Source: Pseudomonadota bacterium
GTDB lineage: Bacteria; Pseudomonadota; Alphaproteobacteria; Sphingomonadales; Sphingomonadaceae
NCBI GenBank assembly: GCA_023417515.1
Contig: JAEZFL010000008.1
Span: 1 to 18,070, forward strand
Direction of reading: 5' to 3'
DNA length: 18,070 nucleotides
Shown here: positions 14,001-18,070 of the stretch, one piece after another
How the letters are laid out: the number at the start of each line of letters is the position of its first letter
Numbering within the stretch: the stretch's first letter is position 1
Translations under genes and position numbers: made by a program
The notes under the pieces: generated by a model
Databases searched by the model: none
The model's input: only the letters and a program-made list of their open reading frames with translations
What the model was told of the DNA's origin: nothing

Positions 14001-14292
14001 CCCGGACTGGCTGCATAATGCCGATGCCGGCGAGATGCTTCTGACCGAGTTCATGGAGCCGCTCGGCCTCGATGTGGCGACCTTGGCGGATGCACTCGAT
14101 ATTCCCGCTGAACGGCTGGCAGCGGCGATAGCCGGAGAGCAGCGGGTCGACGCCGACCTCGATCTTCGCCTTGCCCGCTATTTCGGCATGTCCGAAGGCT
14201 TTTTCCTGCGTCTTCAAACCAGCTACGAATTGCTCGAGGCAAAGCGAGCACTGAACGGCAAGCTCGACCGAATCATACCCCGCGCCGCTTGA
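13975..14292 (+). CDS. higA: HigA-type antitoxin (helix-turn-helix, XRE family)
   Basis: The 105-residue product has the HigA layout: an N-terminal GEMLLTEFMEPLGLD, then a helix-turn-helix at roughly residues 34-58 (VATLADALDIPAERLAAAIAGEQ), and LRLARYFGMSEGFFLRLQTSYELLEAKRAL. It should bind and neutralise HigB and repress the operon. It starts inside the higB coding region (26-base overlap) with GGAGG eight bases upstream of the ATG, which supports this start and coupled translation. The first 12 residues (MSRSPTTINPDW) are somewhat longer than in many HigA proteins. It ends 30 bases before the convergent yciI-like gene. Confidence 0.93.
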   Translation: MSRSPTTINPDWLHNADAGEMLLTEFMEPLGLDVATLADALDIPAERLAAAIAGEQRVDADLDLRLARYFGMSEGFFLRLQTSYELLEAKRALNGKLDRIIPRAA

Positions 14293-14322
14293 GCGCGATT
14301 GCGTTCCAGGCGTCGGCGGTTT

Positions 14323-14634
14323 TCAGCCCTGAGCGGCCATCGGGTGGACCGGATTGGCTGCGGCAGGGCCCACGACGGTCGACCAAGGCGTCACCCGCCA
14401 GCTCTTGACCAGGCCTTCGCGCACATAGGGATCGGCGCGGGCGAAGGCGTCGGCCGAGTCGACGTCGGTGAAGAGAAGGAGCGCTGATTCGACCGGGTCG
14501 CCGACGGCCCCGCCGAGCAGCAGCGCGCCGGAATCGGCGGCCTGCCAGGCGAGGGCAAGATGGGCGTCGCGGAATTGGGGACGGCGCTCGAGATAATCGG
14601 GCGCGAGCTCGTAGCTGAGGAGGAAATGCGGCAT
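14323..14634 (-). CDS. YciI family protein
   Basis: The 103-residue product belongs to the small YciI-related family with a ferredoxin-like fold. The pattern is MPHFLLSYELAPDYLERRPQFRDAHLALAWQAADSGALLLGGAV, then ALLLFTDVDSADAFARADPYVREGLV and SWRVTPWSTVVG. His25 in RDAHL and the Asp of ADPYV occupy the positions of the conserved His and Asp thought to form the active site of the family. The biochemical role is unknown. No clear ribosome binding site precedes ATG 14634. It converges with higA and is divergent from the peroxiredoxin gene. Confidence 0.88.
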   Translation of the reverse strand: MPHFLLSYELAPDYLERRPQFRDAHLALAWQAADSGALLLGGAVGDPVESALLLFTDVDSADAFARADPYVREGLVKSWRVTPWSTVVGPAAANPVHPMAAQG

Positions 14635-14753
14635 GCCGCCGTCGCTCTACCCGCTGGACGGATTTGTCCAGTGCCCTGCCGGCGCTCGCCAACCGGGTCG
14701 AGACCGGAGCCCCATGCTGCTATAGCCAAGGCGATCGACAGGGGAGACTTGCC
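14635..14753. promoter_or_regulatory. Divergent spacer between the yciI-like and peroxiredoxin genes with a CTGGAC/GTCCAG inverted repeat
   Basis: CTGGAC (14654-14659) and GTCCAG (14666-14671) form a perfect inverted repeat with a six-base spacer. It lies about 20 bases before the yciI-like start and about 80 before the peroxiredoxin start, a reasonable place for a repressor or activator site. The peroxiredoxin ribosome binding site GGGGAG is at 14741-14746. Confidence 0.35.
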
Positions 14754-15293
14754 ATGACGCGCCTGTTCCACGCGATGATCGCCGCCATGCTGCTGGTGCT
14801 TGCGGGGCCGGCGACGGCGGCGCTGCCGGTCGGGGCGCAGGCCCCCGACTTCTGGACCGAGGGATCCGTGGGGGGACGGACGTTCCGCCTCCACCTCGCC
14901 GAGCAGCTGCGCGAGGGGCCGCTCGTCCTCTATTTCTATCCGCGTGCCTTCACCGAGGGCTGCACGCTGGAGGCGCGGGCCTTCTCCGAGGCGATGGACG
15001 ATTTCCGAGCGCTCGGAGTCAATGTCGTCGGGGTGTCGGCCGACGATGCCGAGACCCTGCGCCGATTCTCGGTCGAGGCGTGCCGAAGCGCCTTCCCGGT
15101 GGCGACCGCGACGAGCGCGATGATCGACGCTTATGACGTGCGCCTGCGCGCCGGATCGCCGATGAGCAACCGCACCTCGTTCCTGATCGGCCGCGACGGA
15201 CGGATCGCCGCGGTGCACAGCGCCGGCGACTGGCAGGGCCATGTGCCGGCGATGCTCGCCGCAGCGCGTCAGCTGCGCGGGCGAAGGCGCTGA
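14754..15293 (+). CDS. Secreted peroxiredoxin (AhpC/TSA, Bcp-like)
   Basis: The 179-residue product has a signal peptide (MTRLFHAMIAAMLLVLAGPATAA, cut near residue 22-23) and a thioredoxin-fold peroxiredoxin domain beginning LPVGAQAPDFW. The peroxidatic site is FTEGCTLEARAF with Cys70; peroxiredoxins of the Bcp type usually read TPGCT here, so Pro is replaced by Glu68. The Arg that would assist catalysis may lie in SNRTSFLIGRDG. A second Cys (Cys110, in VEACRSAFPV) could act as resolving Cys, although not at the usual Cp+5 place. The enzyme would reduce peroxides in the periplasm. The frame is open upstream, but ATG 14754 is chosen for its signal peptide and its GGGGAG site seven bases before. 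It converges with the next gene, ten bases apart. Confidence 0.88.
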   Translation: MTRLFHAMIAAMLLVLAGPATAALPVGAQAPDFWTEGSVGGRTFRLHLAEQLREGPLVLYFYPRAFTEGCTLEARAFSEAMDDFRALGVNVVGVSADDAETLRRFSVEACRSAFPVATATSAMIDAYDVRLRAGSPMSNRTSFLIGRDGRIAAVHSAGDWQGHVPAMLAAARQLRGRRR

Positions 15294-15303
15294 GCGTCCC
15301 TCG

Positions 15304-16203
15304 TCAATCCTCTTCGCGTTCCCGGGCCGCGGCGCGGTCGACCTCGCGGATCATCCGGCGCGCCATGTCGGAGCGCTGGCCCGAGACATAGACGTCGGGC
15401 GCCACCGAATAGAGGCTGCGAAGAAAGGCGAGATCCCAGTTCGTCATCGTGATCGGAACCGGGCTTCCCATCGGGGTGGTCAGGACGTTGAGGATGGTCT
15501 GCGGGGCATTCGCGGGAAGGCGCGCCGGATCGACCTTGGCGAGGAGCCGCATCGCCGCATAGTCGCCGAGCTGGAGCGGGGTGAGGCCGTCCAGAGCCTC
15601 GCTCTCGACGACCAGGACGGCGGCATCGAAGGCCGTGCGGGCCGGCGTCCGGATCCGGCTCGCCGCTTCGAACGTGTCGTTGCGGAAGGCGTTGAGCTCG
15701 AGATCGAAGACCAGCGGAGTCCCGTGATTGTCGACCAGGCCTTCGAGCTGCCAGGCGGCCGCCGGCCCCGGCGAGCGGGCGAGACGGCGGATCTGCAGCG
15801 CAGTCATCATCGCGAAACTCTCCGGACGGCGGCTGGCCAGGGTGCGGATGAACTCGCCCTTGTCGCGGGTCACCACGACGAACAGATTGGCGGCGCAGCG
15901 GCGACCGGCGACGGGCAGGCCCGCCGCCTCGGCGACGGAGCGCAGTCGGTCGGCGACCGCTTCATTCTGCGCCGGCACCAGTCCCGAGACGTGCGGGCAG
16001 ACCTCGTCGATGAAGCGCGGGATCGTCTCGTCGCGGTGCGCCGGAGTGAGCGCGGACACGAAATCGCGCACTTGCCGCTCGCGCTCGCGGGCGCCGGTGA
16101 CGACGATCTCGGACGCGGCGGACGGCTGCTCCTCCTGCGCGGCCGCGGGCGCGGACAGCAGCAGTGCGGCGGACATGAAGGCGGCACGAGCGGAGCAACG
16201 CAT
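15304..16203 (-). CDS. Periplasmic hypothetical protein with an EIVVTG stretch after the signal peptide
   Basis: The 299-residue product has a signal peptide (MRCSARAAFMSAALLLSAPAAAQ) followed by EEQPSAASEIVVTGARERER and a soluble domain without further membrane segments. The EIVVTGARE stretch looks like the TonB-box/plug start of sphingomonad TonB-dependent receptors, but no plug or barrel follows. Two Cys (EVCPHVSGL and GRRCAANLFVVV) probably form a disulfide. Other blocks are ALTPAHRDETIPRFIDEVCP, IRRLARSPGPAAAWQLEG and LDGLTPLQLGDYAAMRLLA. I recognise no named domain; similar proteins seem to be frequent in sphingomonads. The ATG has a strong GGGAGGAA site seven bases upstream. It lies 29 bases downstream of the DUF1801 pair and could be the third gene of that operon. 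Confidence 0.8.
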   Translation of the reverse strand: MRCSARAAFMSAALLLSAPAAAQEEQPSAASEIVVTGARERERQVRDFVSALTPAHRDETIPRFIDEVCPHVSGLVPAQNEAVADRLRSVAEAAGLPVAGRRCAANLFVVVTRDKGEFIRTLASRRPESFAMMTALQIRRLARSPGPAAAWQLEGLVDNHGTPLVFDLELNAFRNDTFEAASRIRTPARTAFDAAVLVVESEALDGLTPLQLGDYAAMRLLAKVDPARLPANAPQTILNVLTTPMGSPVPITMTNWDLAFLRSLYSVAPDVYVSGQRSDMARRMIREVDRAAAREREED

Positions 16204-16232
16204 GGCACTTCCTCCCAAAATGTGCCCGCAAC

Positions 16233-16676
16233 CTAGCGGCTTACGGGCGGCGCGGCCAGCGGACCGTCGTTCCGGCCGCGGGCGCGGCCCGAGCGCTCCA
16301 GGTTGAACGCGACGGCGGCGCGGATGAGGGACTTGAAGGCCTCGGGGTCGACTGAATCGCCCTGGCGGAGATCGATGGCTCGGCGCGTGTTGCCGGCGAG
16401 GCCGGCGTTGAACAGGCCGGCGGGATCGGCAAGCGCGGCGCCGTTGGCGAAGGTGAACTTGACGTAGCTCCGGTAGGTCTCGCCGGTGCACAGGATGCCG
16501 TCATGCTCCCACACCGGAACGCCGGAGGGATTGGAGGGCTTGCGCCACTTCACCGTCCCGACGACGTCGGGGTCGGCCTCGCGGATCAGGGCGCGGATGT
16601 GCGCCAGCGTTTCGCCGCGCCAGTCGCCGAGCGCGGCGATCTTCGCATCGATGAGGTCGGAGGCCGGCCCAGTCAC
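16233..16676 (-). CDS. DUF1801 family protein (second of a tandem pair)
   Basis: The 147-residue product matches DUF1801: DLIDAKIAALGDWRGETLAHIRALIREADPDVVGTVKWRKPS, then VPVWEHDGILCTGETYRSYVKFTFANG, LFNAGLAGNTRRAIDLRQGD and AFKSLIRAAVAFN. The DUF1801 fold resembles frataxin, and the Bacillus subtilis member YdhG (Fra) has been described as an iron chaperone; whether this one binds iron is unknown. Translation starts at GTG 16676, overlapping the stop of the preceding DUF1801 gene as GTGA. The C-terminal 20 residues are basic and proline-rich (SGRARGRNDGPLAAPPVSR) and look disordered. Confidence 0.87.
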   Translation of the reverse strand: MTGPASDLIDAKIAALGDWRGETLAHIRALIREADPDVVGTVKWRKPSNPSGVPVWEHDGILCTGETYRSYVKFTFANGAALADPAGLFNAGLAGNTRRAIDLRQGDSVDPEAFKSLIRAAVAFNLERSGRARGRNDGPLAAPPVSR

Positions 16677-17095
16677 ATCTTCTCTCCGGGAAGCAAGCTG
16701 GCCTGGCGGACCCAGTCGGCGACCTGGGCCTCGTCGAGCGCGCCTTCATGGATATCGAGATAGCGGACCTCCGGATGCTTCGATTTGCCGGCGGGAACGG
16801 GATCGAGCGAGGTGCCGCGGAAGAAGGTGACTTTGACGTATTTGGTGAAGACGTGGAAGCTGAGGAACCAGCCCTCCGAATCCGGCGCGCCATAGAAAGG
16901 CGAGTTCCATTTGACCGCCTTGCGAACGCCCGGGACGGTGGCCTCGATGATCGCGTCGAGGCGGCGGCCGACCTCGCTTTTCCAGCCGGGCATGGCGGCG
17001 ATATAGGCCTGGACCGGCGCATCGCCCTCGCCCTTGGGAATCTGCGGATTGCCGCCGGACAGAAGTCGGGGCTTGGCGGGATCGCTCTTCGTCAT
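16673..17095 (-). CDS. DUF1801 family protein (first of a tandem pair)
   Basis: The 140-residue product carries a DUF1801 domain after a polar start (MTKSDPAKPRLLSGGNPQIP): YIAAMPGWKSEVGRRLDAII, VPGVRKAVKWNSPFYGAPDSEGWFLSF, HVFTKYVKVTFFRGTSLDP and a C-terminal LDIHEGALDEAQVADWVRQA. The frame extends to 17134, but ATG 17095 has a GGGAGAG site eight bases upstream and is preferred. The next gene is also DUF1801, with a four-base overlap. The two copies differ strongly outside the KW...P and Y-V-K-x-T-F blocks, so this is an old duplication or two subfamilies acting together. The function is not known. Confidence 0.87.
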   Translation of the reverse strand: MTKSDPAKPRLLSGGNPQIPKGEGDAPVQAYIAAMPGWKSEVGRRLDAIIEATVPGVRKAVKWNSPFYGAPDSEGWFLSFHVFTKYVKVTFFRGTSLDPVPAGKSKHPEVRYLDIHEGALDEAQVADWVRQASLLPGEKM

Positions 17096-17242
17096 GGCTG
17101 CGTCTCTCCCGAACGAGGCAATGGCGGCGCGCATTCCTAGCAGCGGAACGTCGCAGCATGCACGCGCCGCGCGGGCCTTTCACCGCGGCCTTCCACCCTG
17201 CCGCCGCCCCGCTTCATCGCGAAGGACGGCCCGCCGCGCCCG
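17096..17242. other. Intergenic spacer upstream of the DUF1801 pair
   Basis: This 147-base spacer contains the ribosome binding site of the first DUF1801 gene and presumably its promoter. GCCGCCCCG near 17205 could pair over a long distance with CGGGGCGGC at the end of the neighbouring gene, but the loop is long and there is no T tract, so I do not call it a terminator. I see no gene or repeat here. Confidence 0.3.
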
Positions 17243-18070
17243 TCACGACGGGGCGGCGCAGCCGCGGCGGCGCTCGCCGCCGACGAGCAGGTCGACCGCG
17301 ATCGGGTAGCGGCGGTCGGACATGCCGTCGGAACAGCCCGGAGCGGCGCGGGTGGTGAGCTCGAAGCGCTGGCCGCCGAGCGCTCCCGACCAGGTGCCGC
17401 CGGTCGCTGTCGGCGTGTAGCGGGTCCACACGCGGGTGCCGGACTGGTCGTCAGGGTGCGAATAGGTGATGCAGCGGCCCTCGATCCGGGCGCCCCAGAA
17501 GGGCTCGGTGCCGACCGCTCGGAGCGGAGTGAGGCGGAGGCGTTCGCTGCCCTGGACCAGGCAGGGGCTGACCCCGGCGGTTGCGCCCGGCGCGGCAGGG
17601 GCGTCGCCTTCGGGGGCGCGATCGTTGCAGGCGAGGACGAAGGAGCGGGCGAGGTCGGCCGGCGGGGCCGGGTGCGGGCCGCTATTCTGGGCGCCATAAT
17701 TGACGGCGACTGGCCCGGCGATAAGCACGGCGAGATTGGCGGGAACGTCGCCCGTGCCGGTGACTCCGCCGCGATGGCGATCGCCGCGCGTGTCCGCGAC
17801 GAGCGCGACCACCTCGCCGCCGCTGCCGACCGACATCCGTTCCTCGCTTCCGACGGGACGGAAGCCGGGGACGTTGACGAGCAGGCGGTCGGCGGCGGCC
17901 GTGCAGAACAGGCGGACGGCGGGCTCGCCCGACGCCGACAGCAGGACCAAAGCGGAGCCTTCGCCGGCCGATTGCAGATCCCATCCGCCGGCGGCCGGCG
18001 CCTGGGCCGGCGGGCCCGCCGCGGGCGGGGCGGCGACATTGCCGGCGTCGTCGGCCGGCTCGTCCTGCGC
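17243..18070 (-). CDS. Envelope protein with C-terminal GTEPFW (COG3650-like) domain, N-terminus outside the window
   Basis: An open frame of 275 residues runs from the right window edge to the stop at 17243, so the start is not seen. It begins with a low-complexity Pro/Ala/Asp linker (DEPADDAGNVAAPPAAGPPA), continues as a domain with LVLLSASGEPAVRLFCTAAADRLLV and NLAVLIAGPVAVNYGAQNSGP, and ends with LTPLRAVGTEPFWGARIEGRCITY, TWSGALGGQRFELTTR and a Cys-rich CSDGMSDRRYPIAVDLLVGG. The GTEPFW motif and the end resemble the COG3650 family of uncharacterised envelope or lipoprotein domains. A linker of this kind suggests a lipoprotein whose signal lies just outside. The six Cys could form disulfides. 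Function unknown. Confidence 0.75.
   Translation of the reverse strand, partial: AQDEPADDAGNVAAPPAAGPPAQAPAAGGWDLQSAGEGSALVLLSASGEPAVRLFCTAAADRLLVNVPGFRPVGSEERMSVGSGGEVVALVADTRGDRHRGGVTGTGDVPANLAVLIAGPVAVNYGAQNSGPHPAPPADLARSFVLACNDRAPEGDAPAAPGATAGVSPCLVQGSERLRLTPLRAVGTEPFWGARIEGRCITYSHPDDQSGTRVWTRYTPTATGGTWSGALGGQRFELTTRAAPGCSDGMSDRRYPIAVDLLVGGERRRGCAAPS

Noticed and set aside
16195..16230. TGGCAC sequence near the start of the 299-residue protein gene
   Set aside because: No GC dinucleotide lies at the right distance for a sigma-54 -12 element.
17137..18039. Reverse-strand 300-codon open frame overlapping the right-edge gene
   Set aside because: Its product is a Ser/Pro/Arg-rich low-complexity sequence typical of a wrong frame in GC-rich DNA; the neighbouring frame has a recognisable GTEPFW domain.

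Overview
The window looks like chromosomal DNA from a high-GC alphaproteobacterium, most likely a sphingomonad. The grounds are the tightly packed GC-rich genes, the order RNase D - lptC - lptA - lptB - rpoN, a cold-shock-type protein with a glycine-rich head, small envelope proteins of sphingomonad style (DUF3617 lipoproteins, and a secreted protein with an EIVVTG stretch after its signal peptide), and the alphaproteobacterial form of UvrB. No rRNA, tRNA, CRISPR array, insertion sequence or prophage was seen. Every base lies in a gene or in a spacer of about 210 bases or less.

Layout. Positions 1-193 (-) hold the start of a glycine-rich, probably cold-shock, protein. It is followed by a DUF808 (YedI-like) membrane protein (406-1356, -), with a convincing intrinsic terminator between the two. 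Positions 1460-5837 (+) form the conserved envelope block: a short RNase D-like exonuclease, LptC, LptA and LptB of the lipopolysaccharide export machine, and RpoN (sigma-54). rpoN runs into a convergent hutI (imidazolonepropionase, -). Only 39 bases separate hutI from a divergent pair, a ureohydrolase-superfamily enzyme translationally overlapped with a flavin reductase. From 8510 to 11364 the genes are accessory: two VOC-family proteins, two small envelope proteins and two tandem DUF3617 lipoproteins. uvrB (nucleotide excision repair) occupies 11425-13632.

Right part. Directly after uvrB sits a complete higBA toxin-antitoxin pair of somewhat lower GC. A 24-base imperfect palindrome covers the toxin's ribosome binding site. 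Then come a YciI-like protein (-), a secreted peroxiredoxin (+), a 299-residue periplasmic protein of unknown function (-), two tandem overlapping DUF1801 proteins (-), and the C-terminal part of an envelope protein with a GTEPFW (COG3650-like) domain that runs off the right edge.

How the genes work together. LptC/A/B are parts of one LPS transport bridge. HutI, and possibly the ureohydrolase, belong to histidine breakdown. HigA should repress its own operon and neutralise HigB. The other genes show only local operon logic (4-base ATGA or GTGA overlaps at four junctions). I see no clear-cut new multi-gene system. The best leads are the altered metal-site motif of the ureohydrolase together with its coupling to a flavin reductase, the higBA palindrome that could act both as DNA operator and as an RNA hairpin hiding the ribosome binding site, and the hairpin-rich lptA-lptB spacer.
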